This document shows positions 1 to 8,871 of a stretch of DNA of 64,000 nt, in pieces. Source of the stretch: Butyrivibrio sp. AE3004 (lineage in GTDB: Bacteria > Bacillota > Clostridia > Lachnospirales > Lachnospiraceae). The translations under genes were made by a program, and so were the position numbers. A model generated the notes under the pieces. The model did not search any database and had not been told where the DNA came from. It saw only the letters and a program-made list of their open reading frames with translations. The stretch covers positions 186,001 to 250,000 of the forward strand of contig NZ_JNLQ01000002.1 in NCBI RefSeq assembly GCF_000703165.1, read 5' to 3'. The number at the start of each line of letters is the position of its first letter. Position 1 is the first letter of the stretch.

Positions 1-70
1 CGCATTCAAGGCACCTTTCAGTATCAGCTGAGCATCTGGTTCCGCATACAGGACAATTGATAAGCTTCAT
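1..70 (-). CDS. zinc-ribbon protein, N-terminal part only (runs off the left edge)
   Basis: Reading the minus strand, an ATG at 70-68 follows a GGAG site with about 8 bases of spacing. The first 23 codons read MKLINCPVCG, then Cys residues spaced as two CxxC-like pairs (CPVC, then a later C and CLEC). That is a treble-clef/zinc-ribbon start like those of the proteins at 2748, 3809 and 4733. It lies downstream of the kinase on the same strand, so it may belong to the kinase transcription unit. The rest of the gene is outside the window, so no function can be given. Confidence 0.55.
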   Translation of the reverse strand, partial: MKLINCPVCGTRCSADTERCLEC

Positions 71-164
71 AAAAAGTTCTCCAAATTTTTATAATTTTCC
101 CACTGCTACGGTGGGAGTAAATATTTCTGTAGTTGCTATAATGTACCTGTGAGGAGGGAATACG

Positions 165-872
165 TTATATTTTCTCTAAAGCAGCCTTCAGTAGCAGGGC
201 TGAATGATATCTGTCTTTTGGATTCATTTCCAAGCACTTGTTTATTACTGATGATAGTTTTGGTGATACTTTCATGGAATTGTTATCAAGACCTAGTAGT
301 GCCTTAATAAGATTCCCCACTGCATAAATATCAGTCTGGCATGATGAATTGCCAAAACCAAATTGCTCCGGAGCAGCATAGCCCTCAGTGCCGATTAGTC
401 TTGTGTCCCGTTCTTTTTCACTGATGCATTGACGGGCGGCATTTAAATCAATCAGTATAATACGCTCATCCTCAGTAAGAATAACATTTGAAGGTTTGAT
501 GTCACGATGGATTAGTACAGGAGTTTGGGAATGTAATGCAATAAGAATATCGCAGAGTTTTATAGAGTAAGATATTGCATCGGATTCTGAGACAGAACCG
601 CAGAGATCGATTACTTCCTGCAGTGTATCACCGGAGATATATTCTTCAATAATGGTAAGAAGATTATCATGCTCATACATAGCATAAATGCGAGGAATAT
701 TCTTGACAGGATGTTTGAAGAGTTGTTCATACACAGCAAGATTGTATACCTTCAAGGTCTTCTTTAGATAAACCTTCTTGGTTTCAATATGCTGAACGAT
801 ATAAATTTGATGCTCTTCGCTGAGTGGAGCTATTTCCTTGTAGAAGGAAATGGGTAGTGAACTATCAAACAT
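165..872 (-). CDS. soluble serine/threonine protein kinase
   Basis: This 235-residue protein is a compact Hanks-type kinase that transfers phosphate from ATP to Ser/Thr of a partner. Visible motifs are a lobe-1 lysine (YLKK), the catalytic loop HRDIKPSN, a DLN in place of the usual DFG, and the APEQ motif after the activation segment (GTEGYAAPEQ). There is no membrane segment and no PASTA tail, unlike PknB-type sensors. The start is set at the ATG at 872 because GAGG lies just upstream; the longer reading to 923 would overlap the divergent gene. It is divergent from a helix-turn-helix gene and sits beside zinc-ribbon proteins, suggesting one signalling cluster. The glycine-rich loop is not obvious. 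Confidence 0.85.
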   Translation of the reverse strand: MFDSSLPISFYKEIAPLSEEHQIYIVQHIETKKVYLKKTLKVYNLAVYEQLFKHPVKNIPRIYAMYEHDNLLTIIEEYISGDTLQEVIDLCGSVSESDAISYSIKLCDILIALHSQTPVLIHRDIKPSNVILTEDERIILIDLNAARQCISEKERDTRLIGTEGYAAPEQFGFGNSSCQTDIYAVGNLIKALLGLDNNSMKVSPKLSSVINKCLEMNPKDRYHSALLLKAALEKI

Positions 873-922
873 ACTAATACCTCGCTTGTTATTAAAAGTA
901 TAGCACAGTAAAGGGGATATCA

Positions 923-1384
923 ATGTACAAAAAGAATACTAAGGAATTGGAAGAAATATTAGAGCATACTCATCCGGAGAATATCGGAGAGTTTGTTGAG
1001 AAGAATGAAGAGGATCTTCTGGATGGTAATCGAGACTTCATGAAATATATGAATGAGAAGTTTCGTGAAAAAGGACTCCAGAAGCAGGACATCCTCCTCA
1101 AAGCAGATATATCACAAGGATATGGATACAAATTGCTTTCTGAGGAAAAGGTAACGAAGCAGAGAGATATTATCTTGCGAATATGTTATGCTGCTGAATT
1201 TACTCTGAAGGAAACACAACAGGCATTGAAGATTTATCACATGGATACGCTTTATGCCCGGGATCCAAGAGATGCATTGCTTATGACATTCTTTAACGAA
1301 CATCCGGGAAGCATAATTGATATAAACGAAATGCTTTTGGCTAATAAGATGAAACCACTTAGATCAAGCGGTATGCAGGATTAA
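923..1384 (+). CDS. helix-turn-helix protein divergent from the kinase
   Basis: A 153-residue cytoplasmic protein with an acidic N-terminus and a central segment (about residues 50-100, DILLKADISQGYGYKLLSEE...) that reads like an XRE-type helix-turn-helix. It begins at an ATG with an AAGGGG site. Only 50 bases separate it from the kinase start on the other strand, so both genes probably share one divergent promoter region. Such HTH/kinase pairs are common in Lachnospiraceae; here it may be the kinase's regulator or substrate. No catalytic motif is seen. The assignment rests on pattern only. Confidence 0.6.
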   Translation: MYKKNTKELEEILEHTHPENIGEFVEKNEEDLLDGNRDFMKYMNEKFREKGLQKQDILLKADISQGYGYKLLSEEKVTKQRDIILRICYAAEFTLKETQQALKIYHMDTLYARDPRDALLMTFFNEHPGSIIDINEMLLANKMKPLRSSGMQD

Positions 1385-1433
1385 CAATACATTACGCATG
1401 GCTTTCACATTTTTCAGAGAGGGGTGAAAATCT

Positions 1434-2540
1434 ATGAATAGAAGGATAAAAGGCGTTATCTGTAGTTTGTTGTTTGTTGTACTTGTAATTGCTGGTTGTG
1501 GCAAGTCATCAGTTGTGCTTGATTATGGTGATGCAGAATCATTTGAGGCAGCTCTTAATGCGGGAGAAAACCTGGAGGGAAAGACAGTTCGGTTTTATGC
1601 AAGTGAGCTTCATCCTGACTCTGCCATGGGGTATAACATATGGGCTGGCGAACACCTGAATTTCATCTCATCGAGAAACCCAGATATAAAGGAAGGGTCA
1701 ACTGCTGATGTGAAGGTAACAGAAATAACAAGTTCATTAGGTTCATGGTTTATAAAATATGAAAAGATTGATAACGGAACCATAGGCGATAGTACTATAA
1801 CAAGCGCTTCTGCAAATACCGATAAGGGTTCTGTTGAAGAGAATACGAAGACAGATGATAGTTCAGCAGCGGGAGAGACAAACACTAATGTTGCGCAGGC
1901 AACAAAGGATGAGTCATCAAAAGTAAATGTTGAAGAGGAACTGGATAAAATAGAGGCTGTTGACGCTGGAATGGAAGTATTTGATAGTGGCTATGGCGGT
2001 AAATATGTCAGTGCTTATATGGCAATTAAGAATAACAGCAGCATAAACATAACTTTTTCGGATATGCGTTTTGAATATGTTGACGATGATGGGAAACTGT
2101 TGTCGGTAGATGATTATCTTAACTGTATCCCCGAGGCAATTAAACCAGGACAGACGGGATATATTTATTCCTACTACCACAGCATTGATGATGTAGATCT
2201 ATCCAACGGATTTACCTTTAAGCCAGATGGTAAGACCAGGGAAGCAGAGAATTTCTACGAGATAGAAGTGAGCGATCCGAGTTTTAGCGTTGGATCTGTA
2301 ATGGATATCAAAGTTATAGGTCGTGGAACAAATAATACTGATAAAGATCATTCATTGGCAGAACCTGGAGCGGTGTTCTTTGACAGTGATGGCAATGTTA
2401 TGGGCTTTTGCTATGGAATAGAATCATTTGATGCAGGACAAACCAAGGCTTTTGAAATCTCTGGAGATATTCTATCAAGAGATTATGATCCGAAAAAGGT
2501 AAGCAGAGTAGAAGTATATATTCAGGGTAATGATTGGTAA
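1434..2540 (+). CDS. lipoprotein with two beta-rich domains
   Basis: A 368-residue secreted lipoprotein. A charged start, hydrophobic stretch and lipobox (VIAGC, Cys about residue 22) give a type II signal peptide. Residues about 115-165 are a Ser/Thr/Glu/Asp-rich linker. Beyond it are two stretches of alternating hydrophobic residues (about 185-260 and 275-365) that resemble the small beta-sandwich domains of DUF4352/FxLYD-like surface lipoproteins. The start follows GAGAGGGG. It is the second gene of the rightward cluster, and its role is presumably outside the membrane. Exact family not recognised. Confidence 0.65.
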   Translation: MNRRIKGVICSLLFVVLVIAGCGKSSVVLDYGDAESFEAALNAGENLEGKTVRFYASELHPDSAMGYNIWAGEHLNFISSRNPDIKEGSTADVKVTEITSSLGSWFIKYEKIDNGTIGDSTITSASANTDKGSVEENTKTDDSSAAGETNTNVAQATKDESSKVNVEEELDKIEAVDAGMEVFDSGYGGKYVSAYMAIKNNSSINITFSDMRFEYVDDDGKLLSVDDYLNCIPEAIKPGQTGYIYSYYHSIDDVDLSNGFTFKPDGKTREAENFYEIEVSDPSFSVGSVMDIKVIGRGTNNTDKDHSLAEPGAVFFDSDGNVMGFCYGIESFDAGQTKAFEISGDILSRDYDPKKVSRVEVYIQGNDW

Positions 2541-2570
2541 TCTACTTGATATAACAGGAAGGAGAGCAGG

Positions 2571-2744
2571 ATGTTTGCTATTGGAATAATACTGATAATA
2601 TGGGGCGCAATAGGTATTGTTATGGGAATGATGATGTTCGGAGATATAGGTGTAGCATGTATAGTTGGTGCAGTTACAGCTATTCTCTGTGGCATAGGAT
2701 TCATAATTGCTAATAAGAAGGTTAAGAAGTTAAAGGAGGGCTGA
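2571..2744 (+). CDS. small two-TM membrane peptide
   Basis: A 57-residue ORF preceded by AGGAAGGAGAGC and ending 3 bases before the next gene. It consists of two hydrophobic stretches rich in Gly, Ile and Val, then a lysine-rich tail (NKKVKKLKEG), so it is predicted as a hairpin membrane protein with both ends inside. It fits exactly between its neighbours, and its last codons contain the ribosome site of the next gene, supporting a real coupled gene. No family recognised. Confidence 0.7.
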   Translation: MFAIGIILIIWGAIGIVMGMMMFGDIGVACIVGAVTAILCGIGFIIANKKVKKLKEG

Positions 2745-2747
2745 GGT

Positions 2748-3518
2748 ATGGCTTTCTGTTCAAATTGTGGTAAGGAGATCCCTTCTGGGAGTAATTTTTG
2801 CACAGCATGTGGAATCCCGGCTCCACAGCAGGATGCGATTCAAACGGATAATGCCATGGATGCCAATGCGGCACCAGTTCCGGCATATAATGCGCAGACA
2901 GTGAGTACTGATGTTACACCTGAAAAGAGGATGCATCTAATTTGGGGAATCATTGCAATGGTGCTGGGAATAGCATGTATAGTTTTACATGTTACATGGC
3001 CGTCAGTAGCATTGGGAATTGCGGCACTTGTGCTCGGAATAATCTGTCTGTCGAAACATTCCAAACTGTATGGATTTGCTATTGTGGCCATTGTTCTTTC
3101 TGTTGTAAACTTTTTGACTTATGTTATTGCTTACGATGCGTTGGAAAAAGAGATGGATGCAGCTAAAAGTGTCTACAGCGAGAATGAAACAAACGTATCT
3201 CAATCGGATTTCGATAGAAAAGAAGTTCCAGCAGGTGTGAATCCAGATCTTGTGGCATTCTTGGATGAATATGAGGATTTCGTAGATAAGTACTGTGAGT
3301 TCATGCAGAAATATTCTGAGAACCCAACCGACTTATCATTGTTAGCGGATTATGCAAGCATAATGCAAGAGTATTCTGATTTTGCGGAAAAGGTTAACTC
3401 TTACGATTCGAAATCAATGTCCACGGCTGATGCAAATTACTACATTGAGGTTACAACAAGATGTACACAAAAAATGCTGACTGTGGTTGGTAATATGGGA
3501 GATTCTGGAACAAACTAA
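2748..3518 (+). CDS. zinc-ribbon membrane protein
   Basis: A 256-residue protein that opens with a CxxC...CxxC zinc ribbon (FCSNCG...FCTACG, residues 4-23), followed by a flexible linker and two to three hydrophobic segments (about residues 65-130) like those of DUF4190 proteins. The C-terminal 120 residues are acidic and helical. GGAGG sits about 10 bases before the ATG. It is in a tightly spaced operon with the preceding lipoprotein and small membrane peptide. A cytoplasmic zinc ribbon on a membrane anchor suggests a scaffold or sensor role; this is inference. Confidence 0.7.
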   Translation: MAFCSNCGKEIPSGSNFCTACGIPAPQQDAIQTDNAMDANAAPVPAYNAQTVSTDVTPEKRMHLIWGIIAMVLGIACIVLHVTWPSVALGIAALVLGIICLSKHSKLYGFAIVAIVLSVVNFLTYVIAYDALEKEMDAAKSVYSENETNVSQSDFDRKEVPAGVNPDLVAFLDEYEDFVDKYCEFMQKYSENPTDLSLLADYASIMQEYSDFAEKVNSYDSKSMSTADANYYIEVTTRCTQKMLTVVGNMGDSGTN

Positions 3519-3808
3519 TTGGTTTAATATACAAAATTGTAGTTTATAAAAAATTAATGTTTTTGGAATTGCGATTATGGCTCTTTTGCGCGTTTTCATG
3601 GGTTTTGTGGCTATTATTATGTGGCTTGGATTTACGATTAGCGGTATAATAATAATCAGATTATTAGAAAAAATGAACTCTATCAGACATATTAAAACAT
3701 ATATACTATAAAACTGGTTTGCATAGACAAAGACCTGATATTGTAAAAAAGTAAATCTGCGTGGCTTAAACAAAGCATGAAAAAATGTATCGCAAAGGAG
3801 ACATAATA

Positions 3809-4714
3809 ATGGCAGATAATTTGGGCTTGGACTACGACGAGATAGTTATATTAAAGGAAACAAGTGTTGCCCATGGCGGTGTCATGGCAATGTATACAGA
3901 TGAGCTTGTGTTAACTAATAAGAAAATTATCTGTATAAGTAAGGGAATGTTTGGTGGTACAAAAAAAATATATCATTATCCGCTCGATCAAATAAAAGTG
4001 TTCAATGGTATGCCACAAGTACGTCAAGGAAAGTACTCTAATGGCACGGCTACTTTAGATGTGTATATGGTAGACGGAGAAGACCAGTTTAGTTTTCAAA
4101 CAAAAAACAAAAAAACCATATCTACGTGGATATATGAAATCAATAAACTATTTGGAATAGAAACTGTTCAGGGCGGCTCAGAGAATGGGGCAGATGATGA
4201 TACTGTATTGGGCGCATTCAAGGAAGTTGGCGAAGAGTTCAAGGATGTTGGAAGAGAAATAGCTGAACAGTTTGGTTTTAAACTCAAAAAGAAAAATACA
4301 GTAGGTGTAAATAATAATGGTAATACCTCTGCAGCAAACGGAATAAATACGGGATTAAAGTGTTCTGCCTGTGGAAATCCTATAACAGCAGGGGCAAAGT
4401 TTTGTCCTTCATGTGGCGCTGCGATTGGATTAAAAAAGCCAGCTGAAGTTACTCCACAAGAAATAATATGTCCTAATTGCGGAAAAAAGCTAGATCCAAG
4501 CTTGAGATTTTGCACAGAGTGTGGAACCGAATTGGTGGCCTCTACTACGACTGAAAAATCTGCAGATACTACCAATATATCAGTTGATGTTCCACCCAAA
4601 GGAACTCTTGCAGTTGATCAGCAGATCGAGTTGCTCCAAAAACTAAAATCTTTAGTTGATGCTGGAGTTATATCCCAAGAAGAATTTGAAGCAAAAAAGA
4701 AAGAAATTCTTTGA
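3809..4714 (+). CDS. PH-like, double zinc-ribbon protein with SHOCT tail
   Basis: This 301-residue protein has an N-terminal beta-rich region (about 1-110) resembling bacterial PH domains, two zinc ribbons (CSACG...CPSCG and CPNCG...CTECG, about 185-245), and a C-terminal SHOCT motif (LLQKLKSLVDAGVISQEEF, about 270-300). SHOCT tails are thought to mediate oligomerisation. The start is the ATG at 3809, placed after AAAGGAG; an earlier in-frame ATG at 3785 lacks a site. It lies 18 bases before the next zinc-ribbon gene, so it is in the same operon. No membrane segment is seen. Confidence 0.75.
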   Translation: MADNLGLDYDEIVILKETSVAHGGVMAMYTDELVLTNKKIICISKGMFGGTKKIYHYPLDQIKVFNGMPQVRQGKYSNGTATLDVYMVDGEDQFSFQTKNKKTISTWIYEINKLFGIETVQGGSENGADDDTVLGAFKEVGEEFKDVGREIAEQFGFKLKKKNTVGVNNNGNTSAANGINTGLKCSACGNPITAGAKFCPSCGAAIGLKKPAEVTPQEIICPNCGKKLDPSLRFCTECGTELVASTTTEKSADTTNISVDVPPKGTLAVDQQIELLQKLKSLVDAGVISQEEFEAKKKEIL

Positions 4715-4732
4715 TTCAGGAGGAAAATAATT

Positions 4733-5893
4733 ATGGCATATTGCACTAACTGCGGTAATTATGTGGAAGATGGAGCAAAATTTTGCGGCAAGTGTGGAAA
4801 AAAGATGTCCAGTAGTTCTGCTCCTAATATATCATCAGATTCTGCTGAAACCAAAGCATCGTCTCGCATTACTAAAAGAGAAACTGTTTACGAGGGTGAA
4901 ATTCACAAATGCCCAAATTGTGGAGCAACATTATCATCATTTGTTAAGAGTTGTCCTGAGTGCGGATATGAATTGAGAGGGGCTGCAAGTGCAAATTCCG
5001 TTCAAGAATTTAGCAAGAGCTATGCAAGTGCAACTAATAACTCAAAAAAAATAGATCTAATCCGGACTTTTGTTATACCTAATACAAGAGAGGATATTCT
5101 CGAGTTTGCTATACTTGCTTCATCAAATATTGATGCCGGTTCATATACAAGAGGTGCTACTGTTGTTTCAGGCGGTGTTTCTCAACAAGAGGTCAGCGAA
5201 GCATGGATGGCTAAATTTGAGCAAGCGCAGCAAAAGGCAAATATTTTGCTGACTGATGATCCATATCTTGAGAAAATCAATAAGCTTTATTCTGATAAGA
5301 AGAAAGAGCTTTCAAATGCTAAAACCATGTCGGTTGGGAAAAAAGTAATTGGTGGCATTTTCGGAAACGATTTTATAAAAATTATGGCTCCCTTCATTTT
5401 ACTCATGGTGTTAATGGGAGTCGGATTCCCCTTACTCTTGGGCGGTGGCGAAAAGAAACTTGAAAAACAAGTAAAGCAAATTGAAGCCTATATAGCTGAA
5501 GAGAATTATGACGCTGCTTTAACTACTGCTTATGCTATGTCGGATAGCTACAGTAATAGTTGGTCAGAAACAAGGGCAAGTTTAATAAACAGGATTCAAA
5601 ATCTTCAGGCAAAGAAGGAAGGTTTAAGTGAAGCTAATGCTGGAAAAGTGCAATTTCCAGCGCAAACATTAACTGGCAAACAGGTCAGTGATGTAGTATC
5701 GATTCTAACTGCAGCAGGTTTTACAAACGTTACACAGGAACCTGTGCAAACTGATTTACTAACTGGTTGGTTAGATAAGATGATTGAAACGAAGGGAGAA
5801 GTTGAGGAAATAACAGTAAACGGTTCTACAGATTATACTTCAGGAGCATGGTTGCCACCTGATACGCCAATTATTGTTAGATATTGGAAATGA
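4733..5893 (+). CDS. zinc-ribbon membrane protein with PASTA-like C-terminus
   Basis: A 386-residue protein with two N-terminal zinc ribbons (YCTNCG...FCGKCG and CPNCG...CPECG), a middle helical part, one strong membrane segment (about 217-240, IMAPFILLMVLMGVGFPLLL) and an external part with a coiled region. The last about 80 residues (LTGKQVSDVVSILTAAGF...) have the helix-strand pattern of a PASTA-like domain. PASTA domains usually sit on the outside of PknB kinases and sense cell-wall fragments; here the kinase nearby is soluble and this domain is on another protein. The start follows AGGAGG. The PASTA call is by pattern only. Confidence 0.65.
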   Translation: MAYCTNCGNYVEDGAKFCGKCGKKMSSSSAPNISSDSAETKASSRITKRETVYEGEIHKCPNCGATLSSFVKSCPECGYELRGAASANSVQEFSKSYASATNNSKKIDLIRTFVIPNTREDILEFAILASSNIDAGSYTRGATVVSGGVSQQEVSEAWMAKFEQAQQKANILLTDDPYLEKINKLYSDKKKELSNAKTMSVGKKVIGGIFGNDFIKIMAPFILLMVLMGVGFPLLLGGGEKKLEKQVKQIEAYIAEENYDAALTTAYAMSDSYSNSWSETRASLINRIQNLQAKKEGLSEANAGKVQFPAQTLTGKQVSDVVSILTAAGFTNVTQEPVQTDLLTGWLDKMIETKGEVEEITVNGSTDYTSGAWLPPDTPIIVRYWK

Positions 5894-5907
5894 TAAGGAG
5901 GGCTAAA

Positions 5908-7293
5908 ATGGGACTTTTTAGTGGGAAAAATGGAGGCTTTATGGATCAGATTCGTTGTGATGAGCCTTCATATCTCATTTGGAAATGGCATCCGACAGGT
6001 TCAGAATCTGGTAACAACACTAGAGAAAATGCTATACGGTGGGGATCTTCACTACGTGTAAGAGAAGGCTCTGTGGCTGTGTTTGTTTATTCTCAAAATG
6101 ATGGCACACTTCAAGAATATATTGAAGGGCCTTTTGATGAAGTGATTGCAACTAACAATTTTCCGGTATTGGCAAGTATAGTAGGCTTGGCATATCAAGG
6201 CGGTACCCCTTTTCAAGCTGAAATATACTTTATTAATCTTGCTCAGATAATTCAGATTAAATTTGCTGTACCTTATTTTGATGTATATGACCCAAGGTTC
6301 CTGGATTATGGAGTTCCTACAGCAGTTAGAGGAACTATCAGTTTTAAAATTACAGACTACAGGGAATTTGTGTCACTTCACAGACTTGAAACCTTTTCGG
6401 TTGAGGATTTTCAAAATCAGATAAAGGATGCGGTGATTCGATACGTTAAGGGAGTTGTATCTAATGTTCCTGAGGAAAATGGCATACCTGTTGTCCAGTT
6501 AGAGCGTAAAATAGAACAGATAAATGAAATAGTAGAGGCCAAGATAAAGAACCGACTTCAAGAAGAATTTGGCGTTACAGTTTCCAGTGTTGATATATCA
6601 GCTATAGATGTAGATAAAGAAAGCGAGGGATATCAGCAACTTAAGGCTGTAACACAAGACATAACCACGGCTCAAATACAGGCTACTTCAGAGATTGGAA
6701 TTAAAGAAATGCGAGACAGCCAAAAACTTGGCATCCTTGAAAGGGCTGGAAAAGCGTTTGTTGATATTAAGGAAGGCGCTTACGCAAGACATAAACAAAC
6801 TCAGTCTGCTAATTTTGCTGCTTATCAGACAGAAGCCCAAGAGCATGTTGGAGTAGCTGGTGCTGAGGGTCTCGGAAAAATGGGTTCTGGAGGTGCGGGA
6901 AACCTAGGCGGAGGTGGATTTAATCCGGCCGCGATGATGGCTGGAATGGCAGTTGGCGGAGCAATTGGACAGAATATTGCCGGAAAGGTGAGCAATATGA
7001 TGGGCGGAGCCGGTCAACAGCAACCTCAACAACCGACAACTCCGCCACCGATTACAGGTGCACTTTATAATGTTGCTGTAAATGGTCAGCCCACAGGACC
7101 TTTTGATATTGCTACTTTGTCGAAGATGGTTTCTTCTGGAGAACTTGTTAGAGAATCTCTTGTATGGACAAGTGGTATGGCTGAGTGGCAAAAAGCAGGT
7201 GATGTAGGAGACCTTGCTAGTATATTGGGGCAAGTTCCACCGCCAATTCCAAAGATAAATGGAGATGGAATGCCACCTATTCCGACTGAATGA
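5908..7293 (+). CDS. SPFH (band 7) protein with GYF_2 C-terminus
   Basis: A 461-residue protein. Residues about 20-250 match the SPFH family of the YdjI type (FMDQIRCDEPSYLIWKW..., RFLDYGVPTAVRGTISFKI), which forms membrane-associated ring scaffolds. Next come a helical part, a Gly/Ala/Met-rich hydrophobic stretch (about 325-365) and a C-terminal GYF_2/DUF4339 domain (residues about 385-440: GPFDIATLSKMV...VWTSGMAEWQKAG). The start at 5908 follows AAGGAGG. It closes the zinc-ribbon operon and is followed by a strong terminator. In Bacillus subtilis, YdjI is encoded with a PspA-like protein and a zinc-ribbon protein, a similar context. Confidence 0.85.
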   Translation: MGLFSGKNGGFMDQIRCDEPSYLIWKWHPTGSESGNNTRENAIRWGSSLRVREGSVAVFVYSQNDGTLQEYIEGPFDEVIATNNFPVLASIVGLAYQGGTPFQAEIYFINLAQIIQIKFAVPYFDVYDPRFLDYGVPTAVRGTISFKITDYREFVSLHRLETFSVEDFQNQIKDAVIRYVKGVVSNVPEENGIPVVQLERKIEQINEIVEAKIKNRLQEEFGVTVSSVDISAIDVDKESEGYQQLKAVTQDITTAQIQATSEIGIKEMRDSQKLGILERAGKAFVDIKEGAYARHKQTQSANFAAYQTEAQEHVGVAGAEGLGKMGSGGAGNLGGGGFNPAAMMAGMAVGGAIGQNIAGKVSNMMGGAGQQQPQQPTTPPPITGALYNVAVNGQPTGPFDIATLSKMVSSGELVRESLVWTSGMAEWQKAGDVGDLASILGQVPPPIPKINGDGMPPIPTE

Positions 7294-7302
7294 ATAAAGC
7301 TT

Positions 7303-7335
7303 GAGACAAGGTGTAGTTTTGCCTTGTCTCTTTTT
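7303..7335 (+). terminator. intrinsic terminator of the zinc-ribbon/SPFH operon
   Basis: Perfect 9-bp stem (GAGACAAGG / CCTTGTCTC) with a 10-base loop, followed at once by five T residues. It lies 10 bases after the SPFH stop codon. Confidence 0.9.
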
Positions 7336-7385
7336 ATAATATGTTTTTGAGTGGTTCATAGGATTTATGTAGAGGAAATGAAAAT

Positions 7386-8462
7386 ATGACGCCTAAAATG
7401 GACAGAATTTATTCTGTAATAATAGAGTATATGGATGTATTTTTTCCAGATAAATACAAAGTGCTGTTAAAATCCAGAGTTTCTTTAGGTCTTATTGTGG
7501 ACCAGATTATGATGGAGTGTTGCGAAAGGGCATATGACGAAAACGAGAACAAGCAATCTTTGTGGGCACATTTAAAAGCTGATGATCCTGATTTTGATAA
7601 TACTGATGTTGGAACAGCAAAACGGATGCGCTTTCAGGATAAAATTAACAAAATGAATAGTCGTAGTAAGATATTGGCTGATTACGTAAGAAAAGAGTAT
7701 TCTATAGAAATACGAGACAAGATGTATGACAAAGAAGACGGGCATTATATTTTAAATAATCTAGATTACTTAAAGATTGGGCATTTGGCTCAGGTGCCTG
7801 ACTTACAACTCATTGAAGCAATTTTGAGTAGAAGGATAGTTTCGGATAAATATACAGCCCAGGTATTTCAGGAGTGTTCGGATAATTATGAAGCCGAATG
7901 GAGAAAACTATCAGTATATGAAGGGAAGGATGAATTAACTAGAATTATCAATGGGTTGCTGAAATTTGAATTGGAATGGCAATGCTATTTTGATTTTATT
8001 TATGAAGTTGTTTGTGCCATGTCAAAATATAATATCAAGAGCATTCCTGATATAAAAGGCAGATTCACAGCTTTTTGCTATCAGCCAACTATTAAACCTG
8101 CGTTATCATGTGACCCGTCGTTTTCTTTTTTGCCAGAAATAACTGTTTTCAGCAGAGCGGTAAAAATCAGAAGATTGTTCATTAATGATATAGTTAGAGG
8201 AAGAGGTAATAAGTACGAATTTGCACAATCGCTTTTTCTTGAGTGCGTATATTGGATTGCATATTTTCAGGCTGCGATTTTGGTTGAAGATATGTCATTA
8301 GCGGAATGGTTTATAAAAAAGACTGATAAAGAAGACTGGGTTAGTGTTGTTGATTCTTATGATATAAATGATGCCTTCGTATCAGAAAAGCATTGGACAA
8401 AGCAAAAGGTTCGATATGCTAAGGATATATATGGACAGATGCTATTCGATTATAAAAAATAA
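7386..8462 (+). CDS. hypothetical cytoplasmic protein
   Basis: A 358-residue protein without signal peptide, membrane segment or recognisable motif. It is rich in charged and aromatic residues and appears mostly helical. The ribosome site is weak (AGAGGAAATGAAAAT before the ATG). It lies after the terminator of the SPFH operon, so it has its own transcription start, although orientation and spacing suggest a relation to the cluster. I do not recognise the family. Confidence 0.55.
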   Translation: MTPKMDRIYSVIIEYMDVFFPDKYKVLLKSRVSLGLIVDQIMMECCERAYDENENKQSLWAHLKADDPDFDNTDVGTAKRMRFQDKINKMNSRSKILADYVRKEYSIEIRDKMYDKEDGHYILNNLDYLKIGHLAQVPDLQLIEAILSRRIVSDKYTAQVFQECSDNYEAEWRKLSVYEGKDELTRIINGLLKFELEWQCYFDFIYEVVCAMSKYNIKSIPDIKGRFTAFCYQPTIKPALSCDPSFSFLPEITVFSRAVKIRRLFINDIVRGRGNKYEFAQSLFLECVYWIAYFQAAILVEDMSLAEWFIKKTDKEDWVSVVDSYDINDAFVSEKHWTKQKVRYAKDIYGQMLFDYKK

Positions 8463-8571
8463 AAAAATCGCTATTTTTCTTCTTAGTTGGATTATATAAA
8501 AACTTCTATACTTTGAGTAAAGAAACAGTTAAATGTATTCAAAGAGCGTAATGCTGAGAAAGAGGTGTATT

Positions 8572-8817
8572 ATGATTCAACACAATATGGAAACAAATTT
8601 GAGAGAAACAAGTGTCTCATCCAATGGTAGAATAATTCCTGATAGTATATGGTGGTTAATTGGGATGTACGTGATTCCATGTGTCCCAGAATTCATTAAA
8701 CAGATTATTGAAATTCCTGATCATATTATGGATAAAGGCTATAGCCTAAATATAACGAAGGGAGATATGGAAATAAGGTTTGAGAAGAATAACACAAATA
8801 ATGAGAACCAACAATAA
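8572..8817 (+). CDS. small single-TM protein
   Basis: An 81-residue protein started at the ATG at 8572, which follows AAAGAGGTG; an in-frame ATG upstream lacks a site. A polar N-terminus leads to one hydrophobic segment (about residues 25-45, SIWWLIGMYVIPCVPEFI) and an acidic/Asn-rich tail. Unknown function. It is followed by a hairpin shared with the convergent gene. Confidence 0.5.
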   Translation: MIQHNMETNLRETSVSSNGRIIPDSIWWLIGMYVIPCVPEFIKQIIEIPDHIMDKGYSLNITKGDMEIRFEKNNTNNENQQ

Positions 8818-8830
8818 ACTGTTAATATAT

Positions 8831-8866
8831 GCAGCGGGCTGTCTATACAAAAAACAGCTCGCTGCA
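8831..8866. terminator. bidirectional hairpin terminator between convergent genes
   Basis: Arms GCAGCGGGCTGT and ACAGCTCGCTGC pair with a single mismatch around an A-rich loop. The hairpin sits between the stop codons of the rightward gene at 8817 and the leftward gene at 8872, so it could serve both. Confidence 0.7.
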
Positions 8867-8871
8867 TGCGT

